Shown: piece by piece, positions 1 to 9,809 of the stretch | Layout: every line of letters begins with the position of its first letter | Numbering within the stretch: position 1 is the stretch's first letter | Origin: Bacillota bacterium | GTDB taxonomy: Bacteria > Bacillota > Clostridia > Lachnospirales > Lachnospiraceae | NCBI GenBank assembly: GCA_023424995.1 | Contig: JAFADH010000213.1 | Coordinates: 1 to 60,370 of the forward strand | Reading direction: 5' to 3' | DNA: 60,370 bases | Made by a program: the position numbers and the translations under genes | The notes under the pieces: model-generated | Seen by the model: the letters and a program-made list of their open reading frames with translations, nothing else | The model's database searches: none | Told to the model about the DNA's origin: nothing

Positions 1-75
1 CATCTCCTGTGTTACGATAAGCAGGCATAATGATCAACCATAACAGGATTATAGAATTAAGAAAGGTTCCGCAGC

Positions 76-1959
76 ATGAATTTACTGACCATAGAGAATA
101 TGAGCAAAAGCTATACGGAGCGGATGCTCTTTGATAAGGTAACATTAGGTATTAATGAAGGAGATAAGATTGGAGTTATCGGGATCAATGGTACCGGTAA
201 ATCAACCTTGTTGAAGATAATAGCAGGCCTTGAGGAGCCGGACAGCGGTACGGTGACCAGAGGAAAAAGGATACGAATCGGTTATCTGCCCCAGACTCCG
301 GTATTTGATAATAAGCTGACCATATTGCAGAACGTGGTTCTCGGACAGAAGGCGGAGGAAGAATACCGCAATCTGGAGGGGGAAGCCAGAGCAATGCTAT
401 TGAAGCTTGGCATCACGGATACGGATACCAAGCCGGACATTCTGTCCGGCGGCCAGAAGAAACGGGTGGCACTGGTCCGTACACTGCTGACGCCTGCTGA
501 GATTCTTGTACTGGACGAGCCTACGAACCATCTGGATAATGAGATGGCGGAGTGGCTGGAGGATTATCTGGCAAGGTACCGCGGAGCATTCATCATGGTA
601 ACTCATGACCGTTATTTCCTGGATAAGGTAACGAATAAAATCATCGAGATTGATAAGGGCAGTATCTATTCCTATACCGCCAACTACACTAAATTCCTGG
701 AGCTTAAAGCAGAGAGGGAGGATATGCTGCTGGCAACGGAGAGGAAGGCGAAGAGTCTGTTCCGGGTAGAGCTGGAATGGATGCAGCGCGGTGCAAGGGC
801 ACGTTCGACAAAGCAAAAAGCGCATATCCGGAGATTCGAGGAATTAAGGGACCGTAAGCAGATCGAGGCGGACGGCAAGGTGGAGATTAATGCACTTTCA
901 TCTCGAATGGGCAAGAAGACGATCGAACTGAATAATATCTGTAAAGCTTACGGCGATCTAAGTCTGATCCAAGAATTCTCCTATATTCTGTTACCCGGGG
1001 ACCGTATCGGAATTGTTGGTCCCAATGGCTGCGGGAAGTCGACCCTGTTAAATATTCTGACGGGTAAATTACAGCCGGATTCCGGTATTGTGGATAAGGG
1101 AACTACCATGAAAGCCGGTTATTTCTCGCAGGAAAATGAATATATGGACGAGAAGTTAAAGGTCATTGATTATGTCAGAGATACTGCGGAATATATCCAG
1201 ACCTCGGAAGGCACAGTAACCGCTTCCCAGATGTGTGAAAAGTTTTTATTTACCGGTTCCATGCAGTATACACTTATTGCAAAGCTGTCGGGCGGCGAGA
1301 AGAGAAGATTATACCTCCTGAAGGTATTGATGGAGGCTCCTAATGTATTGGTACTGGATGAGCCGACCAATGATCTGGATATTCAGACACTGACAATACT
1401 GGAGGATTACCTGGAATCATTCCCGGGAATCGTAGTTACGGTATCCCATGACCGTTATTTCCTGGATAAGATAGCAGCCAGAATCTTTTCCTTCGAGGAT
1501 GGAACCATACGTCAATATGAAGGAAACTTCACTGATTATAAAGAAACAAGAGGTTCCCGGACGGAAGAAGCTGTGAAATCTGCAAATACATCCTATTCAG
1601 GCACCAAGGCAGCAGCTGGTCAGAATGCTGTTCAGAGTCCGAAAACCGCATCGGCGGAGAATAGCACAGAAGCAGACCCCAAAACTGCCGCTCCGGCAGC
1701 CTGGAAACAAAGAAGCAGCAAGCCGAAATTCACCTATCAGGAACAGAAGGAATACGATACCATTGACCAGGTGATCGCGGAACTGGAGAATAAGATCGCA
1801 GAGACAGAAGCTTCAATCACAAGGGCTGCGACTGACTATACGAAACTCAATGAATTGATGAAGCAAAAGGAAGAACTGGAACAAGCCCTGGAAGAAAAGA
1901 TGGACCGCTGGGTATATCTGAATGATCTGGCGGAACAGATCGATGCAGCAAAATCATAA
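76..1959 (+). CDS. ABC-F family ATPase (Uup/YdiF type)
   Basis: This is a soluble tandem ABC ATPase of the ABC-F family, whose members act on ribosomes (translation factors or antibiotic protection) rather than in transport. Domain 1 has Walker A GINGTGKST, signature LSGGQKKR and Walker B ILVLDEPTNHLD. Domain 2 has GPNGCGKST, LSGGEKRR and VLVLDEPTNDLD. Both catalytic glutamates are present and no membrane segment is seen. A low-complexity Ala/Ser/Thr linker (about residues 495-550) leads to a C-terminal coiled coil (about 553-627) like that of Uup. An AAGAAAGG ribosome binding site precedes the ATG. The family call is firm; which ribosomal task it performs cannot be told from sequence. Confidence 0.93.
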   Translation: MNLLTIENMSKSYTERMLFDKVTLGINEGDKIGVIGINGTGKSTLLKIIAGLEEPDSGTVTRGKRIRIGYLPQTPVFDNKLTILQNVVLGQKAEEEYRNLEGEARAMLLKLGITDTDTKPDILSGGQKKRVALVRTLLTPAEILVLDEPTNHLDNEMAEWLEDYLARYRGAFIMVTHDRYFLDKVTNKIIEIDKGSIYSYTANYTKFLELKAEREDMLLATERKAKSLFRVELEWMQRGARARSTKQKAHIRRFEELRDRKQIEADGKVEINALSSRMGKKTIELNNICKAYGDLSLIQEFSYILLPGDRIGIVGPNGCGKSTLLNILTGKLQPDSGIVDKGTTMKAGYFSQENEYMDEKLKVIDYVRDTAEYIQTSEGTVTASQMCEKFLFTGSMQYTLIAKLSGGEKRRLYLLKVLMEAPNVLVLDEPTNDLDIQTLTILEDYLESFPGIVVTVSHDRYFLDKIAARIFSFEDGTIRQYEGNFTDYKETRGSRTEEAVKSANTSYSGTKAAAGQNAVQSPKTASAENSTEADPKTAAPAAWKQRSSKPKFTYQEQKEYDTIDQVIAELENKIAETEASITRAATDYTKLNELMKQKEELEQALEEKMDRWVYLNDLAEQIDAAKS

Positions 1960-2074
1960 ATTATAACCAGTTGCTGCAATATCTGAAAATAAAATATCAG
2001 CTTATGTTAAAGAAATTTTTCTGATTGCCGGGGAAATTCACGGATACTATGCACATGGAGATATGTTTAAATAA

Positions 2075-2113
2075 AGATGGTCTGAGGATAACTGTAAGTT
2101 CCTCAGACCATCT
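2075..2113 (-). terminator. Terminator of the DUF2164 operon
   Basis: A perfect 14-bp stem (AGATGGTCTGAGGA with its complement) and an 11-nt loop lie between two convergent genes. Read on the minus strand the stem is followed by a T-rich run (TTTATTT), so it mainly serves the leftward operon; it may also stop the ABC-F transcript. Confidence 0.8.
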
Positions 2114-2160
2114 CTGTGCGTGACGGATAAAGATATTTCAATTTTAATAGCCTGGTCTTT

Positions 2161-2424
2161 TTATGGTATCGGCTTATACATTGTATAGTAATCAGCTTCC
2201 ACATCCTCCATACGCCGGCTGTACCAAAGCTTGGCGTCATCCAGTGCTTTGTTATAGATATACTTCCCCAGGGTATCCAGGAAGAAATCAAAGATGCCTT
2301 CCGAAGCAATGATCCCGAGCTTTTCATCACGTTCAGTCTCAAAATAATACTTGATTTCCTCGATGATCTGTTTCTTTTCATCACCGGAAAGATTGATATT
2401 CAAATGATTCGGTCTTTTCTCCAT
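2161..2424 (-). CDS. DUF2164-like small protein
   Basis: An 87-residue protein of unknown function that matches my memory of the DUF2164 family. It has an acidic/lysine-rich amphipathic start (LSGDEKKQIIEEIKYYF), a central GIIASEGIFDFFLDTLG helix and an IYNKALDDAKLWY motif that is the family hallmark. No signal peptide or membrane segment. AGAAGGAG lies 5 nt before the ATG. It sits 27 bp downstream of an ABC exporter permease gene and is probably the last gene of that operon; a link to the transporter is only positional. Confidence 0.8.
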   Translation of the reverse strand: MEKRPNHLNINLSGDEKKQIIEEIKYYFETERDEKLGIIASEGIFDFFLDTLGKYIYNKALDDAKLWYSRRMEDVEADYYTMYKPIP

Positions 2425-2451
2425 ATAGACTCCTTCTGATTATATCGAATA

Positions 2452-4047
2452 TTATTTTCCTGTTTTTATCACCGGTATATCGCAGTGGTGAAGGATTCCC
2501 TGTGACAGGGCAAAGCAGACCAGGGCAGCGATGAGCTCCCACAGTGCAAGGATGCATAGCCCGATCAGCAGGCCTCCTGCCCCCGCCAGGCTTCCGATGA
2601 TGATAGCTGCAAAGATTCCCGGAAGCATAATGATTATGATTGCGATCATGTATATGAATATGATGAGTCCGGCACTGATATCTGCTCCTGTAAAGCGCAT
2701 GGACAGATAATTCACTCCCAGCAGCAGGAATGAGAACATGGAATAAGTGACGATGCTTATCAGTATAATGGGAACAGCTTCTCCTAAAAGGATTCCTGCA
2801 ATACCGAAGATAAAGATGCTCTCTGCAAAAACCTTCAGCACTATCTCAAGATTGCTCCATACGATCTTGCGAAGGGAACTCTCAGGGATCAGATAGATAT
2901 AATGGCTATACAGCTCCTTTAAGCCCCGTCCGGTTCCAATTAAGAATATCTGTGCCCACATCAGGCTCTGCAATAATGTCATAATTCCGCCTTCACTTCC
3001 CATACGGCGGAAAAACAAAGCGAATGCAGCGGAACCAAGTACCAGCAGAATAGAAGAGAGGCCCCAGAGGCCCAGCCGGTTGGCACGGAAGGATTCTCTC
3101 AGATGCTTATAGAATATGGAATTGATCCCATATCCCCCGATCCCGGTCTTTATTACCTTGACTTTTCTCGAAGAGGAGGCTTCCATACTGATCTGTCCCT
3201 CTGCCAGGCTGCGCTTTTTCTGGAAGGTTGTTTCAGTTGCCACCAGAACATCCTCATAATAATCCGGATTGCTGAAGGTGATATAGAGAATTAATAAAGC
3301 GCCGGCCAGTATCATTAATCCGAAGAAAAGCAGGCCTCTTCCGATATTGCCTGATATCAGCGAAACGACGCCTTCCGAAGCCCAGCCTACCACCGGGGTC
3401 CATGATATAACGGGAGATCGGAGAGTATTATCAAGCGCAGGCATCAGCTCGCCGTATTTCAATAATTGAATGCCGAGAAAGGAGACCAGCGGAATGAAAA
3501 ACACCGCTGATAAGATACGGACAGCCATTTTGCGCCGGGGTCTGCTATTGGTCAAGCTATAGATCAAAAGCGAAATGATCTGCATCAGACTGACGGCCAC
3601 CACAAAGCCCAACATTATAAGCAATACGGCATCAAAGCCGGTGCCAAAGCTCATGCGGATGGAATTACTCTGGAACAATATGAAGAAGCCTGCTGTCAGC
3701 GACATCTTAGCCATTCGTATAATTCCATACACTAAAATCTTGCGCGGATTCACCGGAGATACAAACAGAAGGTTCACATCATTCATATCAAAAATAATAT
3801 CACCGTTGGAAAGGCCCTTCTGTATGGATATAATCAAAAAAAGCAGAATGAATAAGAAAAATATTCCCTTCAGCCAGATCAGGTCCATATACGCATCCCT
3901 GCTCTGGGTCGTGAATAACGAAAGTATAAAGATTCCTGCGATGCCGGCAATGGTAACCAGCCACAATATCAGCTTTGCGGGTTTGTGCAGTACCTCCCAT
4001 ACGGTATTCTTTAAACTCCTGATAATTAAGAATAATAAGCTCCTCAT
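2452..4047 (-). CDS. Membrane subunit of an ABC exporter
   Basis: A 531-residue polytopic membrane protein with roughly ten to twelve hydrophobic segments, starting with one at about residues 25-45 and ending with clustered segments beyond residue 420. Its pattern (NDVNLLFVSPVNPRKILVYG near residue 88) resembles the putative ABC exporter family (PF16962-like). The start codon overlaps the stop of the upstream ATPase gene by ATGA, so the two products are very probably translationally coupled partners. Substrate unknown. Confidence 0.85.
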   Translation of the reverse strand: MRSLLFLIIRSLKNTVWEVLHKPAKLILWLVTIAGIAGIFILSLFTTQSRDAYMDLIWLKGIFFLFILLFLIISIQKGLSNGDIIFDMNDVNLLFVSPVNPRKILVYGIIRMAKMSLTAGFFILFQSNSIRMSFGTGFDAVLLIMLGFVVAVSLMQIISLLIYSLTNSRPRRKMAVRILSAVFFIPLVSFLGIQLLKYGELMPALDNTLRSPVISWTPVVGWASEGVVSLISGNIGRGLLFFGLMILAGALLILYITFSNPDYYEDVLVATETTFQKKRSLAEGQISMEASSSRKVKVIKTGIGGYGINSIFYKHLRESFRANRLGLWGLSSILLVLGSAAFALFFRRMGSEGGIMTLLQSLMWAQIFLIGTGRGLKELYSHYIYLIPESSLRKIVWSNLEIVLKVFAESIFIFGIAGILLGEAVPIILISIVTYSMFSFLLLGVNYLSMRFTGADISAGLIIFIYMIAIIIIMLPGIFAAIIIGSLAGAGGLLIGLCILALWELIAALVCFALSQGILHHCDIPVIKTGK

Positions 4048-4757
4048 ACGGCCGTACCCCTCTCCGCACCTTCCGTAATTGAAAAATAGACATCCTCAAG
4101 GCTCTGCCCGGATTGTAAATCACTGTGGCGGCACTGCCGTTCAATTTTGCCCTTCACCATAATATAAGTAATATCCCAGTTTTCCTCCATGCTGTCAATC
4201 ATATGGGTGCTGACCAGAAGGGCACAGCCCTGGTTTCTTAATTCCGCCATGAGGGTCTTCAGCTCCCTGATGCCATGAGGGTCAAGTCCTACCAACGGTT
4301 CATCCAGGATAATTGCCTTGGGCCCGGGCAGTAAAGCACAACAGACGCTGACCTTTTGCTGCATTCCCTTGGAGAGCTCCTTGCCGAGCTTCATTTTCTT
4401 ATCATCGAGTTCAAAACGCTTAAGAAGTGCTTCGGCCCGATCCTCCCAATCAGTAAGGCGGTAAGCCTTGGCGATGAATTCCAGATGCTCTGATACGGTA
4501 AGCATGGGATACAGGACGGGGAATTCCGGGACATATCCCAGGAGTTTTTTTGCTTCCGGTGTATGGTTCTTATGTCCGTCGATGGTTATCTCACCGTCAA
4601 ATCTCAAAAGGCCGCACACGGATTTGATTAAAGTTGATTTGCCTGCACCGTTTGGCCCCAGCAGCACTGCAAGCTCACCTGCTCCTACATGAATGCAGAC
4701 CTTGTCATTCGCCATCAGTTTCCCATAACGTTTTGTTATATTATTTGCAAAAATCAT
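4044..4757 (-). CDS. ABC transporter ATP-binding protein
   Basis: A 237-residue nucleotide-binding subunit with Walker A GPNGAGKSTLI, signature LSKGMQQK, Walker B AIILDEPLVGLD and an H-loop in LVSTHMID. LSKGMQQK is the variant typical of ABC-2/YtrB-like exporters. I chose the ATG at 4757 because AAGGAGG lies 9 nt upstream; an upstream in-frame ATG at 4793 has no such site. It is the first gene of a three-gene leftward operon with the membrane subunit and the DUF2164 protein. Confidence 0.93.
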   Translation of the reverse strand: MIFANNITKRYGKLMANDKVCIHVGAGELAVLLGPNGAGKSTLIKSVCGLLRFDGEITIDGHKNHTPEAKKLLGYVPEFPVLYPMLTVSEHLEFIAKAYRLTDWEDRAEALLKRFELDDKKMKLGKELSKGMQQKVSVCCALLPGPKAIILDEPLVGLDPHGIRELKTLMAELRNQGCALLVSTHMIDSMEENWDITYIMVKGKIERQCRHSDLQSGQSLEDVYFSITEGAERGTAV

Positions 4758-5103
4758 CTCAATAAACCTCCTTATAATACGCCGGTTAACCACTTACAAC
4801 CAATCAGTGCCGTCCGGGGCAATAATTGGTTGCAGTATAATGGTGTTATATATGAGTATGATAATAAACAATACGGCTGTCAAGAGTTATCTGTAATATT
4901 AACCGGATGTTAATTATTCTAAGTTATTTCTAACAAGGTATTCCAAGGAGGATTATATTCAATTCACAGGCAGCCTCACTCATATGCCGTTCATCCCTGC
5001 CTCCGGCTGCACCGACAATGTGCATTGCAAAGGGACGGCCTCTCCATAATGTCCGGACTGCCTTTCATCCTGAGGAGATGCAGAATCAACCATCCCGTTA
5101 ATC
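4758..5103. other. Intergenic region with inverted repeat
   Basis: No gene is seen. An inverted repeat CAACCAAT/ATTGGTTG occupies 4797-4832, between a possible leftward promoter and the ABC ATPase gene; it could be an operator or a leader hairpin. No convincing terminator was found for the ABC exporter gene that ends at 5104. Confidence 0.5.
4855..4883 (-). promoter_or_regulatory. Possible promoter of the exporter operon
   Basis: On the minus strand TTGACA (4878-4883) is followed after 17 bp by CATACT (4855-4860), a perfect -35 with a weak -10. The next feature downstream is the CAACCAAT inverted repeat. Confidence 0.4.
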
Positions 5104-6981
5104 CTATGCTGTCTTGTCGAATTGTGAATTGTAAAGGTTCGCATAGAAGCCGCCCTTTGCCAGCAGCTCCTCGTGGCTGCCCTGCTCTACGATGTCACCT
5201 TCATTCATGACCAGGATCAGGTCCGCATCGCGGATGGTAGACAGGCGGTGGGCGATGATGAAGCTGGTCCTTCCCTTCATAAGGGTATCCATAGCCTTCT
5301 GGATCAGAATTTCGGTTCTGGTATCCACAGAGCTGGTCGCTTCATCAAGTATCAGGATCTTGGGATCGGCAAGGATCGCCCGGGCGATGGTGAGCAGCTG
5401 CTTCTGGCCCTGGGATACATTGCTGGCCTCTTCATTCAAAACCATCCTGTAGCCATCCGGCAGAGTGGAGATGAAGTGGTGGACGTGGGCAGCTTTAGCG
5501 GACCTTATTACTTCCTCATCCGTAGCAGTCAGCTTACTGTAACGGATATTCTCCATGATGGTACCGTTGAATAACCAGGTATCCTGGAGCACCATACCGA
5601 ACATCTTGCGGAGGTCACTCCGGTTAAAGTCTTTAATGTTATGGCCGTCGATCAGTATTTCTCCGCTGTTGATATCATAAAAACGCATCAGCAGTTTTAC
5701 CATTGTAGTTTTGCCGGCTCCGGTAGGACCGACGATGGCGATTTTCTGGCCCTTATATATCCTTGCATTAAAATCATTAATAATGATTTTATCAGGATGA
5801 TATCCAAAGTGGACATTCTTAAATTCCACATTACCGTTCACACCATCCAAAGAAACCGGATTCTCCGCAGTCTGAACCTCTTCCTCGGCCTCCAGGAACT
5901 CGAATACGCGTTCCGCGGCGGCAGCAGTGGACTGGAACATATTTGCCACCTGGGATAACTGCATGATGGGCTGGGTAAAGAGCCGTATATATTGAAAGAA
6001 GGATTGGATCTGGCCAATCTGGATCTTGCCCTTAATGGTGAGGAAGCCGCCCAGGATGGCAACACCCACATAGCCCAGGTTACCGATGAAGGACATTACC
6101 GGCATCATTAACCCGGACAGGAATTGGGACTTCCAGGCAGATTCATATAATTTCTCATTCTTCTCGTCAAATTCCTTAATAGAATCCTCTTCCTTGTTAA
6201 ATATCTTGACGATGGTATGACCGCCGTAGACCTCCTCCACCTGGCCGTTGACATGACCCAGATATTCCTGCTGCTGCTTGAAGTACTTCTGTGATTTCTT
6301 AACAACGCCTCCGATAATCAGGAGGGATAGAGGCAGTATAGCCAGTGCCAGCAGAGTCATCCAGAAGCTGATCCGCAGCATCATGATCAGTACTCCGATG
6401 ATGGAGACAACTGAGGTGATCAGCTGAGTCATGCTCTGGTTTAAGCTGTTGCCCAGTGTATCCACGTCATTGGTCACTCTTGACAGAATCTCCCCATGGG
6501 AGGTGGTGTCAAAATAATTCATGGGCATACGGTGGATCTTCTCAGAGATGTCTTTGCGGAACCGGTAAGTTAATTTCTGGGCGATACCCGAGGTAAACCA
6601 GCCTTGAACGAATGAAAATACGGAGCTGATACCATACAGCAGGATTAAGGTGAGCAGGATTTTACCCAGCTTGGTAAAATCGACCCCGGGACCTCCCTGA
6701 ATCTTATCGATCACTCCGTTGAATATCTCAGTGGTTGCATTACCGGATATGGTCGGTCCGATAATTGTAAAGATGGTACTGCCGATTGCAAATATGGTGA
6801 TTACCAGGAAGCCGATCTTATATCTTCCCAGGTATGCGAATAACTTCTTCATAGTAGCCTTAAAATCCTTGGCCTTCTCGCCCGGCATCATACCCGGAGG
6901 TCCTCCGAAGCCAAGACCGCGCCGGTTGCGGGCAGGAGCGGGATTTGCAGGGGCTTGCTGTCTGTTCTCTTCATTACTCAT
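5104..6981 (-). CDS. Heterodimeric ABC exporter, catalytic half
   Basis: A 625-residue fused permease-ATPase of the multidrug/lipid exporter type. A Gly/Pro-rich cytoplasmic tail (about residues 1-45) precedes six membrane segments, then an ATPase domain with Walker A GPTGAGKTT, signature VSQGQKQ, Walker B ILILDEATSSVD with the catalytic Glu, and H-loop IIAHRLSTI. The signature reads VSQGQ, not LSGGQ. The start at 6981 has AAGGAGG upstream and overlaps the previous gene by 8 nt (ATGAGTAA), so translation is coupled. With its partner it should form a BmrCD/TM287-288-like heterodimer. Substrate unknown. Confidence 0.93.
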   Translation of the reverse strand: MSNEENRQQAPANPAPARNRRGLGFGGPPGMMPGEKAKDFKATMKKLFAYLGRYKIGFLVITIFAIGSTIFTIIGPTISGNATTEIFNGVIDKIQGGPGVDFTKLGKILLTLILLYGISSVFSFVQGWFTSGIAQKLTYRFRKDISEKIHRMPMNYFDTTSHGEILSRVTNDVDTLGNSLNQSMTQLITSVVSIIGVLIMMLRISFWMTLLALAILPLSLLIIGGVVKKSQKYFKQQQEYLGHVNGQVEEVYGGHTIVKIFNKEEDSIKEFDEKNEKLYESAWKSQFLSGLMMPVMSFIGNLGYVGVAILGGFLTIKGKIQIGQIQSFFQYIRLFTQPIMQLSQVANMFQSTAAAAERVFEFLEAEEEVQTAENPVSLDGVNGNVEFKNVHFGYHPDKIIINDFNARIYKGQKIAIVGPTGAGKTTMVKLLMRFYDINSGEILIDGHNIKDFNRSDLRKMFGMVLQDTWLFNGTIMENIRYSKLTATDEEVIRSAKAAHVHHFISTLPDGYRMVLNEEASNVSQGQKQLLTIARAILADPKILILDEATSSVDTRTEILIQKAMDTLMKGRTSFIIAHRLSTIRDADLILVMNEGDIVEQGSHEELLAKGGFYANLYNSQFDKTA

Positions 6982-9217
6982 GATTAAGCTCCTCCTTTGA
7001 TAACTGGGATGATGCGATCTGCTGGTATACCTCGCAGTTTTCCAATAATTCTCTGTGTGTGCCCTTGCCGACGATACGGCCTTCGTCCAGTACCAGGATC
7101 TGCTCGGCATTCATAATCGTACTGATACGCTGTGCGACTATAATGACGGTGCTTTCCCTGATGTCCTCCTTCAAGGCTTTGCGAAGTGCCGCATCCGTCT
7201 TGTAATCCAAGGCAGAGAAGCTGTCATCAAAGATGTACACCTGCGGCTCCTTGGCGATTGCTCTTGCGATGGACAGGCGCTGCTTCTGTCCGCCTGATAC
7301 ATTGGTACCGCCCTGGGCGATGGAGGTATCATAGCCCTCCGGCTTTTCATTTATAAATTCTTCTGCCTGGGCAATACGTGCGGCACGCTTCATAAGTTCG
7401 TTATCCAGCTTTGAATTGCCGAATTTAATATTGGTCTCCACAGTACCTGTGAACAGCACACCCTTTTGAGGGACAAAACCGAGCTTTTCCCTTAAGCTGT
7501 GCTGGGAGGTTTTGCGTATATCCGTTCCGTTCAGGAGAATCTCCCCATCCGTCACATCATAGAATCTGGGTATCAGATTAATCAGGGTCGATTTACCGCT
7601 GCCCGTGCTGCCTATGATGGCAGTAGTCTCACCGGGCTTTGCCGTAAAGCTGATATGGGACAGCACATCCTCCTCCGCATTAGGATACCGGAAGGTAACA
7701 TTTCTGAATTCCAGTAAGCCCTTCCCGGCAGGCTCTGCCGCCTCAATGTTCTTCGGATCCGTAATGCTGATATCGGTGGACAGTATCTCATCAATACGCT
7801 TTGCAGACACAATGGCTCTGGGAAGCATGACGGAGAGCATGGTCAGCATCAGGAAGGACATGATGATCTGCATGGTGTATTGGATAAATGCTATCATATC
7901 GCCCACCTGCATAGTGCTGTTATTGATCCCTTCGGCACCGATCCACATAATCAGGATGGCTACCAGGTTCATGATCAGCATCAGAGCCGGCATCATGAAG
8001 GTCATAACACGGTTAACAAAGAGGGAGTTTTTCGTAAGGTCAACATTGGCCTTGTCAAAACGTTCCTCCTCCTGCTTAACCGTACTGAAGGCACGGATTA
8101 CCGGAAGACCGGTCAGTATCTCCCTTGTTACCAGGTTAAGCCGGTCAACCAGTTTCTGCATGATCTGAAACTTCGGCATGGCTACGATTAACAGAACACC
8201 GATCAATACGAATATTGCGCCGACACCGACAATCAGGATCCAGGACATGGAGGAATTTGTATTAATGACCTTTACAATACCTCCGAATGCAAGAATCGGG
8301 GAATATATAACGATTCGCATCAGCATAACGGTCATCATCTGTACCTGCTGAATATCGTTCGTGCTTCTGGTGATTAAGGATGCGGTGGAGAACTGATCCA
8401 TCTCCTTATGGGAGAAGGAAAGCACCTTCTTAAATACTCCGCTCCGCAATTCCCGGCCCATCTTAGCTGCGATTCTTGCAGCCAGCAAGGTAACAAGAAT
8501 CGCAGCCAGCATGGAAACCAGGGCTAAAGCGATCATCTTCGCGCCAACAATTAAGATATAATTGATCTGCAGCCTATCCACATCAACGCCGATTGCGGTG
8601 TATTCGGTTTTTACATAGGTGGAAGCCGTCTGGGATAAAAGCATATCCGGCATCTTGGCGATCTCTGTTCTCATACCGGATATCAGGGCTGTCTGTGCCT
8701 CTGCCGGAAGCAGGGACAGAATACCGAAGATATCCGTATCACCCTGTTGCAATTCCGCCGGAATGTTCGAGAGAATCTGGTCCTTCATCGTCTGGGAGGT
8801 CTCTGCGTCACTTTCCAGTCCGAATACCAAAAGCATGGGAATGTGAAATGCTTCTGAAACCGCTTCCTCATCTTCCCCATCCCAGATATATAATTCCTCC
8901 GAGGATAGAAGAGGATACTTATCCAGGTAATCGGACCATTCCTCTTCGGAATAATTGTCTTGGGCCAAAGGTGTGTAATGAGGGGCTACGGCAGCTTTTT
9001 CCGTATCATTCATAAACATGGACAGCCGGTCATATTCCGTCTTACGAATGACATCAGGTACAGTGCTGTCAATGCCGCCGTTCATAATACCTGTGTTCAC
9101 TATCTCGGAGGTATAGGTGGGCAGCGACAGATCCGAATATGCCTGTATAATCAAAAGAATTGTAACAAAGATGATTGCTACAACCGAGGTTTTTAAGAAC
9201 TTCAATAATTTAAACAT
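6974..9217 (-). CDS. Heterodimeric ABC exporter, degenerate half
   Basis: A 747-residue permease-ATPase that pairs with the downstream gene product. Its ATPase domain has a good Walker A (GSTGSGKST) and signature (VSGGQKQR), but Walker B reads IFDDSFSALD, with Asp where the catalytic Glu should be, and the H-loop His is Gln (IIVAQRIST). This is the classic degenerate site of heterodimeric exporters. Unusually, about 180 residues (roughly 35-215), acidic and largely soluble, are inserted between the first and second membrane segments and would face the outside. It is the second gene of the MarR-controlled operon. Confidence 0.93.
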   Translation of the reverse strand: MFKLLKFLKTSVVAIIFVTILLIIQAYSDLSLPTYTSEIVNTGIMNGGIDSTVPDVIRKTEYDRLSMFMNDTEKAAVAPHYTPLAQDNYSEEEWSDYLDKYPLLSSEELYIWDGEDEEAVSEAFHIPMLLVFGLESDAETSQTMKDQILSNIPAELQQGDTDIFGILSLLPAEAQTALISGMRTEIAKMPDMLLSQTASTYVKTEYTAIGVDVDRLQINYILIVGAKMIALALVSMLAAILVTLLAARIAAKMGRELRSGVFKKVLSFSHKEMDQFSTASLITRSTNDIQQVQMMTVMLMRIVIYSPILAFGGIVKVINTNSSMSWILIVGVGAIFVLIGVLLIVAMPKFQIMQKLVDRLNLVTREILTGLPVIRAFSTVKQEEERFDKANVDLTKNSLFVNRVMTFMMPALMLIMNLVAILIMWIGAEGINNSTMQVGDMIAFIQYTMQIIMSFLMLTMLSVMLPRAIVSAKRIDEILSTDISITDPKNIEAAEPAGKGLLEFRNVTFRYPNAEEDVLSHISFTAKPGETTAIIGSTGSGKSTLINLIPRFYDVTDGEILLNGTDIRKTSQHSLREKLGFVPQKGVLFTGTVETNIKFGNSKLDNELMKRAARIAQAEEFINEKPEGYDTSIAQGGTNVSGGQKQRLSIARAIAKEPQVYIFDDSFSALDYKTDAALRKALKEDIRESTVIIVAQRISTIMNAEQILVLDEGRIVGKGTHRELLENCEVYQQIASSQLSKEELNHE

Positions 9218-9294
9218 AATGGTTCCTTTCCTATCCTTATTCGTTATCAGGGGATTTTTGAATTGGAGTATTGCTTATCATAACAGGTATTAAA

Positions 9295-9729
9295 TTATTT
9301 CTCATGCCGGTACACATTTGCTTTCATTTTCTCTGAAAGAATGATCAAGGTATGCAGTTCCTCTTCCGTAAAGCCGTCAAAGATCTGGCCTAGGATTTTT
9401 TCAATAAACTGCTCACCCTTTTCAGCAAAATCACGTCCTTCCGGTGTAAGATAAACCCTCATGATACGCTTATCGGCTTCGTCAGTAACCCGGTATACAT
9501 AATTATTGGCTTCCAGCTTATTCAGCATACCGGTTATGGTAGCAGGAGTAACAAAGCATTTTTCCGACAAATCCTTCTGAGTGATTCCCTCATGGTTTTT
9601 AATCAGGCCCAATAATTTGGGCTGACCGGGATACATATTCTTATTCTCCATCTTGTGATAGGATTTATTGTGAAAAGATTTAAATATGGCTGACAGATTA
9701 TTCATCAGCTGAACGATTTCATTCTGCAT
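9295..9729 (-). CDS. MarR family transcriptional regulator
   Basis: A 144-residue winged-helix repressor. The recognition region GITQKDLSEKCFVTPATITG and the wing with DEADKRIMRVYLTPEGR are typical of MarR. It is the first gene of a leftward operon with the two halves of an ABC exporter, the usual arrangement in which a MarR protein represses its own operon until a ligand (often the exporter's substrate) binds. I favour the ATG at 9729; a GTG at 9744 overlaps the AAGGAGG site and is less likely. Confidence 0.9.
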   Translation of the reverse strand: MQNEIVQLMNNLSAIFKSFHNKSYHKMENKNMYPGQPKLLGLIKNHEGITQKDLSEKCFVTPATITGMLNKLEANNYVYRVTDEADKRIMRVYLTPEGRDFAEKGEQFIEKILGQIFDGFTEEELHTLIILSEKMKANVYRHEK

Positions 9730-9781
9730 TAATTTAGCGATCACCTCCTTTATATAGTAGATACTTCCATATGCTGGATAA

Positions 9782-9805
9782 AATTAATTAGGTGCCTAAC
9801 TAATT
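9782..9805. promoter_or_regulatory. MarR operator palindrome
   Basis: AATTAATTAGG-TG-CCTAACTAATT is an 11-bp inverted repeat with one mismatch per half, the TTAGTTAGG class often bound by MarR proteins. It starts a few bases downstream of the -10 box of the MarR-exporter operon, so a bound repressor would block the start of transcription. Confidence 0.8.
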
Positions 9806-9809
9806 ACGT

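Noticed and set aside
1..3. CAT at the window start as the start codon of a divergent gene
   Set aside because: On the minus strand CACAGGAG directly touches the ATG with no spacer, and no coding sequence is available to test.
397..825. 142-codon open frame on the minus strand inside the ABC-F gene
   Set aside because: Shadow of a strongly coding gene on the other strand; no ribosome binding site and Cys/Arg/Leu-rich nonsense composition.
3575..4078. 167-codon plus-strand frame
   Set aside because: Antisense to the exporter permease gene, whose membrane-protein codon pattern keeps the other strand open.
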